From positions 1 to 42,585 of the forward strand of contig JAJXYU010000359.1 of NCBI GenBank assembly GCA_021780395.1: a DNA stretch of 42,585 nucleotides. Reading direction: 5' to 3'. A program made the translations under genes and the position numbers. The notes below the pieces were generated by a model, which saw only the letters and a list, made by a program, of their open reading frames with translations, was not told the origin of the DNA and made no database searches. This document shows positions 7,717 to 15,632 of this stretch, in pieces. This DNA comes from Pseudomonadota bacterium (GTDB lineage Bacteria; Pseudomonadota; Gammaproteobacteria; Steroidobacterales; Steroidobacteraceae). How positions within the stretch are numbered: the first letter of the stretch is position 1; each line of letters begins with the position of its first letter.

Positions 7717-9327
7717 TCAGCCCTCGAGACGGCTCGCGAGGCGATCGACCCATTCGATCTGCTCGGGCGTGAAGCGTGCGTCGCGCCAGCGATTCACGGT
7801 CACCGGTTGCGCGTCGCCGCCCGCGGGCGTCTGCACGATTCGGTAGGCATGGAATTCACCCGCGCGCGCCGCCGCGAGGCCCACGAGGAACGTCAGGCCG
7901 CGCGCCGCGGCGTTCAGGCTCTCGTCGCAGACGACGAAATACGCATCGTCCGGCCCGCGGCCCCGGAAAGCGCCGCTGCGATACAGATCGCCCAGGAATT
8001 CCCGCACCTGGGCGTCGATCGTCGCGAACGCCGCCGCACCGGAATCGGCGGTCGCCGCCCAGCGAGTCCCCTGCACGAGGCAATTCAGAATGTAGGAGTG
8101 CGTCCGGCGCGGCGCGAGATAGCGGAAATCCGCGACGCTTCCCGCGGCGAGCGTGCGCGGCCGTTCCCCACGGCGCAGCGCCGGACGTAGCGACAGCAAC
8201 GCGTTCACCCCGTGGGTGCGCAACCGGATGCGCTGGGCCTCGGTGATCAGGCACGCCGGCTTGTAACCCGGACGGAGCACCGGCTCGAGGCTCTCTTCCG
8301 GTTCCTCCCAGGGCGGCATCCGCCCATCCCGGCGCGCGAGCATCCCGGCGACGGCACCGCCGGGTGCGAACGTCTCGAAGCGCCCGCGCAACTTGTCGTA
8401 GGCGAGCACGCGCGGGAAGAACATCGTCGCGTTCTCGCTCTGGAATCCCCAGGCATCGAATCCCTCGATCGCATCGTCGGCGGTCTGCCAGGCCTGCGGC
8501 GGATCGACGATCAGCAGGGCCCGGCGGCGACGGCAGAACCGCTCGGCGACCAGCCAGGTCGCGAGGCCGACGTCCCGGTCGCGCGCGAGCGGTGGCACGT
8601 ACAGCAGGTCGAACGACTCGGCGTCGTCGAGCGCGAACAGGCCGGTGCGCTCGGCTTCGCTCCCGATCAGGTCGTAATCGGTCAAGGGCGCGCCATCGTC
8701 GCCGTCCGCGTTCGAGCCGATCCAACCGGTCGCGAGGCCGTTGTCGGCATCGATCGTGCGCGCGGGTCTCGAGGCCGGCGGTCCGCCGACGACACGTACC
8801 AGCGCCGAGCGCGCGAGCGCTTCGGTCACGAAGCGCGGCCCGTCGGACGCGCGGATCGACAGCCGACGGTGGATCTCCTGATCCTCGACGTGCAGCGAAC
8901 CCTGCGCGCGCACGCGCTGGACCGTCAGGTTGAACGCGGCGGGATCGTCCGCCGGCAGGTTGTCGTAGTCGATGCAGACCCTGAGGAACTCGCGGGTACC
9001 CGGGCGCACCGCGCGCAGCTCGAGGCGACGGCCGTCACCGGTCGGCAAGGTCACGGTCGCGCCGCGCGCACCGTTGGCGACCCGGACGACGATCGCCTCG
9101 CGACCGCCGTTGTCGAAGAATTGCTCGATCGCATAGCCGAGCGAGCTTGGTTGCCACAGGCCGCCGAACAGGCTCTGGAACTGCGCGAAGCCCGTGACCC
9201 GGACGGGCTGATCGACCGGCCCACGCAAGGTGCGGCCGACGAACGCGGCTCGGCCGGTGGGCAGGCGCAGGATCGACGGTTGCGGACTGCGCTCCTCGCC
9301 GAGCCGTGGACTCGGTTCACTCGACAT
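7717..9327 (-). CDS. Contractile tail sheath-like protein, orphan
   Basis: This 536-residue protein resembles the sheath (FI-type) of contractile phage tails and contractile injection systems. The N-terminal sheath region reads AAFVGRTLRGPVDQPVRVT then FQSLFGGL and YAIEQFFDNGGREAIVVRV (residues about 27-84). The middle has an LLIVDPP segment as in other sheaths. The C-terminal domain has QGTRWAA, VREFLGDLYRSGAFRG and DDAYFVVCDESLN (about residues 430-490), the most conserved part of the family. A GAGGGA Shine-Dalgarno precedes the ATG. No tube, baseplate, spike, ATPase or other phage gene is nearby, and base composition matches the neighbours, so it is not a visible prophage. Its role alone is unknown. 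Confidence 0.75.
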   Translation of the reverse strand: MSSEPSPRLGEERSPQPSILRLPTGRAAFVGRTLRGPVDQPVRVTGFAQFQSLFGGLWQPSSLGYAIEQFFDNGGREAIVVRVANGARGATVTLPTGDGRRLELRAVRPGTREFLRVCIDYDNLPADDPAAFNLTVQRVRAQGSLHVEDQEIHRRLSIRASDGPRFVTEALARSALVRVVGGPPASRPARTIDADNGLATGWIGSNADGDDGAPLTDYDLIGSEAERTGLFALDDAESFDLLYVPPLARDRDVGLATWLVAERFCRRRRALLIVDPPQAWQTADDAIEGFDAWGFQSENATMFFPRVLAYDKLRGRFETFAPGGAVAGMLARRDGRMPPWEEPEESLEPVLRPGYKPACLITEAQRIRLRTHGVNALLSLRPALRRGERPRTLAAGSVADFRYLAPRRTHSYILNCLVQGTRWAATADSGAAAFATIDAQVREFLGDLYRSGAFRGRGPDDAYFVVCDESLNAAARGLTFLVGLAAARAGEFHAYRIVQTPAGGDAQPVTVNRWRDARFTPEQIEWVDRLASRLEG

Positions 9328-9367
9328 CGCCTATCCCTCGATCCTCGTGGGCGCTCGTGGAACTCTA

Positions 9368-10048
9368 TCACAACGCCGCGAGGCTGCCATCGCGGCGCTT
9401 GAATCGCGGCGCGAGCACGATCCCGGTGAGAAAGCCGCCGATGTGCGCGAGAAACGCGACGCCGCCGTCATGGCCCGCGAAGTGGCTCACGAGTTGCACG
9501 AGGAACCACAGCAACAGGAGCAGCATCGCGGGCACGCGCATCGTCGTGAAGAAGAACGGCAACACCACGAGGGTGAGCACGCGCGCGCGGGGGAACGTGA
9601 CGAAATACGCGCCGAGGACGCCGGAGATCGCCCCGCTCGCGCCGATGATCGGATAGGCCGAATCCGGTGTCGCGAGGCCCTGCGCGAGGAACGCCGCGAT
9701 CCCGCAGCCGAGATAGAACGCGAGGAACCGCACCGGCCCCATGTAGTCCTCGACCGATGCGCCGAAGATCCACAGGAACAGCACGTTGCCGAGCAGATGC
9801 ATCCAGCTCGCGTGCAGGAACATCGCGGTGAAGACCGTCACGTAGCGCGGGACCCAGACGAGATCGGGCGGCAGCCGGGCGACGCCGAACACGACTGCCG
9901 GAATCGCACCGAGCGCATCGACGGCGCGGCGCGCGGCGAGCGCGTCGAGCGAGGATTGCCACAGGAAGACCGCGAAACACAGCGCGATCAGGCCGGCGGT
10001 GACATAGGGTCGGGAGGACGACCGACTGTCGTCCTGGAGCGGGATCAT
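9368..10048 (-). CDS. Rhomboid family intramembrane serine protease
   Basis: This polytopic inner-membrane protease of 226 residues has about six transmembrane segments. The rhomboid signature residues are present: HxxxN in HLLGN (His84, Asn88), the nucleophile in IIGASGAISG (Ser138) and the catalytic His in AHIGGF (His202). It should therefore be active, cleaving substrate transmembrane helices. The ATG overlaps the TGA of the upstream 45-residue gene (ATGA), so it is the last gene of a translationally coupled operon with the L,D-transpeptidase and the inactive M1-like protein. The substrate is unknown. Confidence 0.88.
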   Translation of the reverse strand: MIPLQDDSRSSSRPYVTAGLIALCFAVFLWQSSLDALAARRAVDALGAIPAVVFGVARLPPDLVWVPRYVTVFTAMFLHASWMHLLGNVLFLWIFGASVEDYMGPVRFLAFYLGCGIAAFLAQGLATPDSAYPIIGASGAISGVLGAYFVTFPRARVLTLVVLPFFFTTMRVPAMLLLLLWFLVQLVSHFAGHDGGVAFLAHIGGFLTGIVLAPRFKRRDGSLAAL

Positions 10049-10182
10049 CCGTTCGGCCGCTGCTCGTCGCGCCGCTGCGGCCGCTCCTCGAGTCGACGAT
10101 CCCGTTCGAGCCGCGCTTGTTCGGCCTCGGCCGCCTTGCGCGCCATCTCGTCGAGCATGATCTTCATCCACTCACTGATCAT
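10045..10182 (-). CDS. Small coupled protein, 45 aa
   Basis: This short open frame begins MISEWMKIMLDEMARK and continues as a highly charged helix rich in Glu, Arg and Ala. Its ATG overlaps the TGA of the upstream M1-like gene, and its TGA overlaps the rhomboid ATG, so both junctions are ATGA. This precise chaining is the main evidence that it is translated. The sequence suggests a single amphipathic helix or a coiled coil, with no signal peptide or membrane segment. Function unknown. Confidence 0.65.
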   Translation of the reverse strand: MISEWMKIMLDEMARKAAEAEQARLERDRRLEERPQRRDEQRPNG

Positions 10183-12113
10183 TTCGTCCGCTCCGCCGGA
10201 TCCCGACCGACGATCGCGCCGATGCGCGCCGCGGCGAGCGGATCATAGCCGGCTCGCGCGCGGGAATACACCCGGTGCGCGAGCGCCGCGCCGTCCGGCG
10301 AGGCGACGAGCGCCGCGTAGATCGGCGCGAGCAGATCGAGCCGTCCGCCGGCCTCGAGATAGGCGGACGCGGCCTCGATCCCGCGCGGATAGCGGTTCTC
10401 GATCGCGACCTGCAGCCACGCGCTCTGCGCGTGCGGGGGCAGTACGCGCATCGGACGATACGCCGCGTCGAGGCGGGCGAGCCGTGCGGCGCCGACCGGC
10501 GCCGGCAGGCCTTCGAGGAAATATCGCCACTGCGGCTCGGACCAGTGGCGCGCGCCGAGCGCATCGGTTCGAATGCGGCCGGCGAGCCAGCCCGAGCGCA
10601 CCGCGTCCACCGCGCGCAGCGTGGCCGCGTCCGGCAGCGCGACGGCGCTCGGCACACCCGGCGCGTGCAGCCACTCGGTGAGATCGGCGCGGCGGATCGC
10701 GGATCGGTTCGGATCGATCAGGCGATGCACGAGGGACTGCTCGAACCGCGCGGTGCCGGCCGGGCGTCCCGCCGCTGCCGCGAACCAGCGACGCGCGAAC
10801 GCGTCGAACCGCGATCGGCCGACGCTCGCGGCGAGCGTCTCGAAGAACAGGCGTCCCTTCTCCCGCGCGAGACGGCTGGAGCCGACGTCGCCGGCTCGGC
10901 CGACCGCGCCCCCGGCGCAAGCACAATCGAGCGGCGGCGAGTCCGCGAGCGATGCGCGCTGCTCGAGGTAGGCGAGCGTGTCGAGGACCGCGGCGTTCGG
11001 CGCGCCGTACAACTCGGCCGCGACGCGGCTCTGCGCGTACGCCGCGAACGCCCGCCCGATCCAGGCGTCGGCGCGGGTCGCGGGCTCGAGGTCATCCTGG
11101 CCCGCGGCGAACGGCAGCCGCGCCGCAAGCGGCACCGGGTCGCGCGTTCGGTCGAACAGCGTCGGCGACAGCAGGCTGAGGCCGGGCGCCGCGAGCGTGC
11201 GAAACGCAAATGCGGCGGGCATCACCACGAAATCCCGCCGCGCGCCGGCGCTCACGCCGAGCAGGCGGTCGCCGGCCGCGCGCACGGCCGGATACTCGCG
11301 CAGCGCGCGCGCCGGGCCGTGCGCACTCCAGCCCGGCGCATAGACCCCGGCACGATCGTCGATCGCCGCGAATTTCAGATCGCCGACGACCAGGTCGAGT
11401 TGCGACGGCGCGAGCGCGCGCCGGGTGATCAGGCCGTGCGCGGCGGCGCGCTTCGAGGTCGGTGCGAAGGGGTGCTTTGCGGACGGATCCGCGGCATCGC
11501 TCAGCAGTGCGACCATGTCCGACGGCGTCCGCAGGCGCAGTACCACGCGGACGCGCGCGCGCGGACTATCCTGCAACGGGATCCAGCTGCGTGCGCCGAA
11601 CGGCTGCGACAACGCGTAGAGGATCCTCGGCCCGCGGCCACCGGAGCGCGCCGTGGTCCAGTTCAAACCGGGTGCGCGCGGCGAGGTCTCGTACTCGATC
11701 CGGAAAGTCTCCTTGGCCGCATCCGACCGCGGCACGTCGATGATCAGCGCGGTACCGTCGATCGGATCCGGGACCCCGAGGCGGAACGGACGGCTGACCC
11801 AGAACGGTGCGATCGCTTCCGGGGCGCCATAGGTCGCTCGCGTCAGCTCGGCGACCTCGAAGATCCGCAAGCCGTGGGTATCGAGCACCAGGTGATTGGC
11901 CGAGGGATCCTGCCGGCGCACCGTGAGTACCGCGGTGCCGCGCAGCTGATGCGACGCGAAGTCGGCATCGAGGTCGAGCGCGACCCGGGTGACCCGGAAC
12001 GCGTCGAGATTCGCATAGGAGTGCTCCGTCCGGCTCCCGGCCGGCGCCGACCGCGACGGGCTCGCGACGCAGAACGCGAGGACGGCGATTGCGAGCGCGC
12101 GCCGGGGACTCAA
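10179..12113 (-). CDS. Catalytically degenerate M1 aminopeptidase/leukotriene A4 hydrolase-like protein, exported
   Basis: This 644-residue protein has the M1/LTA4-hydrolase architecture: signal peptide (SPRRALAIAVLAFCVASP), beta-saddle domain (LSQPFGARSWIPLQDSP near residue 168), thermolysin-like domain and the C-terminal helical repeat domain (residues about 500-640). Aligned with the family, the exopeptidase motif GGMEN is RTLAA (305-309), the zinc motif HEXXH is RLPFA (332-336), and the third zinc ligand, Glu of NEG, is Arg354. Flanking residues still align well (FAFRTLAAPGLSLLSPTLF). It is therefore a predicted pseudoenzyme, not a broken gene. The start is TTG, overlapping the L,D-transpeptidase stop as TTGA. 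It could act as a peptide-binding or scaffold protein in the periplasm. Confidence 0.75.
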   Translation of the reverse strand: MSPRRALAIAVLAFCVASPSRSAPAGSRTEHSYANLDAFRVTRVALDLDADFASHQLRGTAVLTVRRQDPSANHLVLDTHGLRIFEVAELTRATYGAPEAIAPFWVSRPFRLGVPDPIDGTALIIDVPRSDAAKETFRIEYETSPRAPGLNWTTARSGGRGPRILYALSQPFGARSWIPLQDSPRARVRVVLRLRTPSDMVALLSDAADPSAKHPFAPTSKRAAAHGLITRRALAPSQLDLVVGDLKFAAIDDRAGVYAPGWSAHGPARALREYPAVRAAGDRLLGVSAGARRDFVVMPAAFAFRTLAAPGLSLLSPTLFDRTRDPVPLAARLPFAAGQDDLEPATRADAWIGRAFAAYAQSRVAAELYGAPNAAVLDTLAYLEQRASLADSPPLDCACAGGAVGRAGDVGSSRLAREKGRLFFETLAASVGRSRFDAFARRWFAAAAGRPAGTARFEQSLVHRLIDPNRSAIRRADLTEWLHAPGVPSAVALPDAATLRAVDAVRSGWLAGRIRTDALGARHWSEPQWRYFLEGLPAPVGAARLARLDAAYRPMRVLPPHAQSAWLQVAIENRYPRGIEAASAYLEAGGRLDLLAPIYAALVASPDGAALAHRVYSRARAGYDPLAAARIGAIVGRDPAERTK

Positions 12114-13345
12114 TGTCCGGACGGCGGCGTCGCCGCGGGGGGCGCCTTCTTGTGCGAGGTGCCGATGCCGGTCAGTTCGTCGTAGGTCTTGGTGCTGATC
12201 GACAGCTGCTCGGCGCCGTTCCAGTTCGAGCCTTTCGGCACCGTGTCGGCGACGAGCGGCGCCTGCGCGATGATCGCATCGACCCCGGGCTCGTGCTGCG
12301 CGATCGCGACGGGGAGTCCCCGCGGCGAGTGCACCATCGCGACGACGCGGCTCCAGTCGACCCGCAGGCCGCGCCGGATCGCCGCGCGGCCCGCCGGCGT
12401 ATGCAGCGCTCGCTTGAGCATCTGGCGCCGCTCCACGGTCCAGTTCAGCCGGCGGTAGCCCTTCAGCGGCCTGAACGCCTCCATGTACAGGTGACCGTCG
12501 CGCCAGCCGAACACGTACGGCTGATTGACGACGGTGACCCTCGTACCGACCGGGATCAGGTGGAAGAACTGCTTGATGTCTTCCGGGTACAGGTGCATGC
12601 ACCCGTGGCTCACGCGCATCCCGACGCCGTAGGGCTTGTCGGTCCCGTGGATCAGGTAGCCCGGCCAGCCGAGCTGGAACATGTACAGGCCGAGCGGATT
12701 GTCGTCGCCCGCCGGAACGACCGCGGGCAGTGGATCGCCCTCTTTCGCGTGCTCCGCGCGAATCGACTTCGGAACGATCCACACGGGGTTCCTCTGCCGG
12801 CCGATGATACGGGTCGTCCCCTCGGGCGTCTTCCAGGCCACGCGACCGATACCGATCGGGTGGGTATAGACGATCTGCGGTTGGCCCCGCCGATGCGGCG
12901 GGAAATAGAAGATCCGCATCGCCGCGAGATTGATCACGACGCCCCGATGCGGCGCCTCCGGCAGGATGAACCGCGTCGGCACCACGACCACGCGACCGAC
13001 CCCGGGCAGCCACGGGTCGACGCCGGGATTCGCGAGCGTGATCTCGTCGTACCCCACGTCGAAGCGTCGCGCGACGTCCGAGAGCGTGTCGTGCTTCCCG
13101 ATCGTGGTCCGCTGCACGTAGCCGACGACGTCATCGGTCGGGCTCTTGAGCACGAAGCGGTCGAGCGCAACCGGGGTCGGCAACGTCGGCGCAGGCGCCG
13201 GCGCAGCCACGGCCGGCGCGACGTCGGCGCGCTGATCGGGCGCGGGCGGCGGCCGGAACAACGAGCACGCCGCGGCGCTCGCGCCCGCGATCAGGATCGC
13301 GAGGACTCGAATCATCGGCGACACGGTTCGGTTCGGCGGCTTCAT
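12110..13345 (-). CDS. L,D-transpeptidase (YkuD domain) lipoprotein with LysM-like domain
   Basis: This belongs to the ErfK/YbiS/YcfS class of L,D-transpeptidases, which cross-link peptidoglycan or attach lipoproteins to it. Order: lipoprotein-type signal with Cys27 (GASAAAC), an Ala/Pro-rich linker, a LysM-like segment (KHDTLSDVARRFDVGYDEI, about 84-102), and the YkuD domain with HGTDKPYG (His233) and SHGC (His247, catalytic Cys249). A C-terminal extension of about 130 residues follows. There are three in-frame start options; the ATG giving a 12-residue n-region was chosen, and a TTG 14 codons upstream and an ATG 10 codons downstream are alternatives. A good promoter lies upstream. It is the first gene of the coupled operon. 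Confidence 0.88.
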   Translation of the reverse strand: MKPPNRTVSPMIRVLAILIAGASAAACSLFRPPPAPDQRADVAPAVAAPAPAPTLPTPVALDRFVLKSPTDDVVGYVQRTTIGKHDTLSDVARRFDVGYDEITLANPGVDPWLPGVGRVVVVPTRFILPEAPHRGVVINLAAMRIFYFPPHRRGQPQIVYTHPIGIGRVAWKTPEGTTRIIGRQRNPVWIVPKSIRAEHAKEGDPLPAVVPAGDDNPLGLYMFQLGWPGYLIHGTDKPYGVGMRVSHGCMHLYPEDIKQFFHLIPVGTRVTVVNQPYVFGWRDGHLYMEAFRPLKGYRRLNWTVERRQMLKRALHTPAGRAAIRRGLRVDWSRVVAMVHSPRGLPVAIAQHEPGVDAIIAQAPLVADTVPKGSNWNGAEQLSISTKTYDELTGIGTSHKKAPPAATPPSGH

Positions 13346-13404
13346 AGGCGACAGCGTGGCAATCGGTGGACCTGCGGCAGCATTCAACCCCTCGGGAACT
13401 TCGA

Positions 13405-13433
13405 ATTATCTCAATAAATCAACGTCATAGCAA
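13405..13433 (-). promoter_or_regulatory. Sigma70-like promoter of the L,D-transpeptidase operon
   Basis: Read on the minus strand, TTGCTA and GATAAT are separated by exactly 17 nt. This is in an AT-rich patch between the TPM gene and the L,D-transpeptidase. Predicted transcription starts about 50 nt before the chosen ATG. The -35 overlaps the last codons of the upstream gene. Confidence 0.55.
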
Positions 13434-13934
13434 TGCAGGCTGATTGGGCAGCTCGCCGCCCGCCCGATCCCCGGCGCATTCGACGGACGGGTAATGGCGC
13501 GACAGCAGCGCCCCCACCGCATCGATGCCCGCGATCGCGCCGTCGCGAAACCGCCCCTCACGGAAATATCCCTCCATCAACCGGCAGACCGCTTCCCACT
13601 CCGGCGGTCGCACCCGGTCCGACAATCCGCGGTCCGCGACGATCTCGACGGTTCGCTCCGCCCACAGGACATAGATCAGTACGCCGTTGTTCCGTTCCGT
13701 GTCCCAGACGCGGAGCGAGGAAAAAGTCTCCAGCGCGCGCTCCCGGGAGGACACGCGACGCCACAGGTGCGTCGACGGCAACGCCGTCTCGACCGCGAAG
13801 CGGATCTGGCCCGCGTGGTTGCGCTCGGCGCGCGCGATCGCCGCTTCGATCGCCGCGAGCGTCCGTTTGGAGAACGCGAGGCGGGTCCGCCAGTGGGGTG
13901 TGAGCAGGTGCCTGAACCAACGGGCCACCGTCAT
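13425..13934 (-). CDS. TPM-domain protein (membrane-associated, second of a pair)
   Basis: This 169-residue protein has a TPM fold: TLAAIEAAIARAERNHAGQIRFAVE, then a VWDTERNNGVLIYVLWAERTVEIVADRGL core and a C-terminal helix. TPM proteins form alpha/beta domains on the periplasmic or cytoplasmic face and are usually found next to LemA; some have phosphatase activity. The start is the ATG overlapping the previous gene's stop (TGATG), giving a short basic N-terminus; a longer upstream frame only reads through the glycine-rich tail of that gene in another frame. It probably acts with the upstream TPM protein and LemA. Confidence 0.8.
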   Translation of the reverse strand: MTVARWFRHLLTPHWRTRLAFSKRTLAAIEAAIARAERNHAGQIRFAVETALPSTHLWRRVSSRERALETFSSLRVWDTERNNGVLIYVLWAERTVEIVADRGLSDRVRPPEWEAVCRLMEGYFREGRFRDGAIAGIDAVGALLSRHYPSVECAGDRAGGELPNQPALL

Positions 13935-14839
13935 CACCAGCTCCCCGAGGCGCCACCGCCCCCGAAGCCACCGCCGCCGCCCCCGAAGCCACCGCCGCCC
14001 CCGAAGCCACCGCCGCCGAACCCACCGCCAAAAGGTCCACCCCAGCCGCCGAAGCCCCCCCAGCCACCCCAGCCGCCGCCGTTCGACCATCCAGGTCCCG
14101 CGCCGAGCAGCATCGCGAAGCCGAAGGCCAGCGCCCCGGCGCCGACGCCGACCAGCAGCAGGTGACTCAGGCCCCAGGCGAGCGCGCCGACGAGGCCACC
14201 GGTCGCGATCGAGCCGGGCAGGCGACCGACCAGCGCGTGCAGCATCCGGGCGCCGACGAACACCACGATCAACAGCAGCGGGAACAGTCCCTGCAGTCCG
14301 CGCTGGCGCTCGGCCGTCCAGCGGCGATCGGGCGGCGGCAAGGGCTCGCCGTTGATCACTGCGATCATCCGCGAGACCCCGGCCTCGACGCCGCCGTCGA
14401 AGTCACCGGCGCGAAAGTGCGGGGCGATCGTATCCATCACGATCCGGTTCGCGATCGCATCGGGCAATATGCCCTCGAGTCCGTAACCGACCTCGATGCG
14501 CACCCGGCGGTCGTCCTTCGCGATCAGCAGGATCGCACCGTCGTCGACGCCCTTGCGGCCGAGCTTCCACGCGTCGGCGACGCGGATCCCGTACTGGGCG
14601 ATGTCCTCGGGCTGGGTCGTCGGGACCATCAGCACCGCGATCTGGGTGCCCTTGCGGGCCTCGAACGCGGCCAGCTGCCGTTCGACCCGCGCGACCGTCG
14701 CACCGGACAAGGTCCCCGTCAGGTCGACCACCCGGCCGGTCAACGGCGGAACCGGCACCCTCGCGACCGCGACGCCGGCGACGAGTATGCTACCCAGTGC
14801 GAGCGCCGCGAACGCGCGCCGCCGAGGCCGGTCGCTCAC
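13934..14839 (-). CDS. TPM-domain membrane protein (YgcG family) with Gly-rich tail
   Basis: Domains in order over 301 residues: signal peptide (residues 1-26), TPM domain (VVDLTGTLSGATVARVERQL to about residue 165, with the DDGAILLIAKDDRRVRIEVGYGLEG core), a hydrophobic region with two or three transmembrane segments (about 186-248), and a Trp/Gly tail ending GGGGASGSW. The Gly-rich tail of about 45 residues is a hallmark of YgcG-type proteins. It lies 19 bp after lemA and overlaps the next TPM gene, so lemA and two TPM genes form one unit. Proposed roles for this group are in envelope maintenance; the exact function is not settled. Confidence 0.88.
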   Translation of the reverse strand: MSDRPRRRAFAALALGSILVAGVAVARVPVPPLTGRVVDLTGTLSGATVARVERQLAAFEARKGTQIAVLMVPTTQPEDIAQYGIRVADAWKLGRKGVDDGAILLIAKDDRRVRIEVGYGLEGILPDAIANRIVMDTIAPHFRAGDFDGGVEAGVSRMIAVINGEPLPPPDRRWTAERQRGLQGLFPLLLIVVFVGARMLHALVGRLPGSIATGGLVGALAWGLSHLLLVGVGAGALAFGFAMLLGAGPGWSNGGGWGGWGGFGGWGGPFGGGFGGGGFGGGGGFGGGGGGFGGGGASGSW

Positions 14840-14858
14840 CGCCGCGATCCTCCCGCGA

Positions 14859-15467
14859 TCATGGCGTCGAGGCGGCGGAACCGAAATCGACGGTCGGCGG
14901 CTTCGCGATCGACGCCTCGTTCTCGACCGAGAAGTTCGGGCGCGGCTTGTAGCCGAACGCCTTCGCGGTCAGGTTCTCCGGGAACGATCGCACGGTCGTG
15001 TTGTACGCCTGAACCGCCTGGATGTACCGGTGACGCGCGACGGCGATCCGGTTCTCGGTCCCCTCGACCTCGGCCTGGAGATCCAGGAAGTTCTGATTCG
15101 ACTTCAACTGCGGGTAGTTCTCCGTGACGACCAGCAGTCGCGACAGCGCGCTGGTCAGCTCCCCTTGCGCCGCCTCGAACTTCTTGAACGCGACCGGGTC
15201 GTCGACCAGGGCGGGCGTCGCCTGGATCGAGCCGACCTTCGCGCGCGCCTCGGTGACCGCGACCAGCACCTGCCGCTCCTGGTTCGCGTAGCCCTTGACC
15301 GTGTTCACGAGGTTCGGGATCAGATCGGCGCGGCGCTGGTACTGGTTCAGCACTTCCGACCACGCGGACTTCACGCGTTCGTCCTGACTCTGGATCTTGT
15401 TGTAGCCGCACCCGACGAGCAGCACGCCCGCCAGAACGACCAGGATCAATCGCGATCGGTTCCCCAT
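14859..15467 (-). CDS. lemA: LemA family lipoprotein
   Basis: This 202-residue protein has a lipoprotein signal with lipobox LLVGC (Cys20) and a helical LemA domain: YNKIQSQDERVKSAWSEVLN, NQYQRRADLIPNLV and ENYPQLKSNQNFLDLQAEVEGTENRIAVAR motifs. LemA proteins are membrane-anchored helical bundles of uncertain function that are genetically linked with TPM proteins, as here. A GGAGGG Shine-Dalgarno precedes the ATG. Confidence 0.93.
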   Translation of the reverse strand: MGNRSRLILVVLAGVLLVGCGYNKIQSQDERVKSAWSEVLNQYQRRADLIPNLVNTVKGYANQERQVLVAVTEARAKVGSIQATPALVDDPVAFKKFEAAQGELTSALSRLLVVTENYPQLKSNQNFLDLQAEVEGTENRIAVARHRYIQAVQAYNTTVRSFPENLTAKAFGYKPRPNFSVENEASIAKPPTVDFGSAASTP

Positions 15468-15554
15468 GCGTTCCCTCCTCGAATCGGTGCGGCGATCGCG
15501 CGAAACGGTGCGCGCCGATCAGTCTAGCATCTCGGTCGGCTCGGGCCGCAGGGC

Positions 15555-15583
15555 AAAAAAAACCCCGAGAGAATCGCTCGGGG
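15555..15583 (-). terminator. Rho-independent terminator after the 65-aa gene
   Basis: Read on the minus strand, a 7-bp stem CCCCGAG/CTCGGGG with a 7-nt loop is followed by eight T residues. It lies about 50 bp after the stop of the 65-residue gene and before lemA, so lemA starts a separate transcript. Confidence 0.85.
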
Positions 15584-15593
15584 CTGGGGAAGT

Positions 15594-15624
15594 GCGGGTC
15601 TCACCGAAGGGAAGCGAGACCCGC
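15594..15624 (-). other. Second 3'-UTR hairpin before the terminator
   Basis: GCGGGTCTC and GAGACCCGC form a perfect 9-bp stem with a 13-nt loop. It sits between the stop codon of the 65-residue gene and its terminator. It could stabilise the transcript 3' end or belong to a small 3'-derived RNA; the function is inference. Confidence 0.5.
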
Positions 15625-15632
15625 CAGGGGAT

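Noticed and set aside
7717..9327. Prophage or R-type tailocin remnant
   Set aside because: No integrase, tube, baseplate, lysis or other tail gene is found within 30 kb on either side, and composition does not change at the gene edges.
10275..12185. A 636-codon plus-strand open frame opposite the M1-like gene
   Set aside because: It is a shadow frame; the minus-strand product aligns along its length with the leukotriene-A4-hydrolase family.
13940..14085. Glycine/tryptophan-rich GGN repeats as a mobile or regulatory repeat
   Set aside because: They encode the Gly-rich tail typical of YgcG-type TPM proteins; a long in-frame extension of the next gene through this stretch is an artefact.
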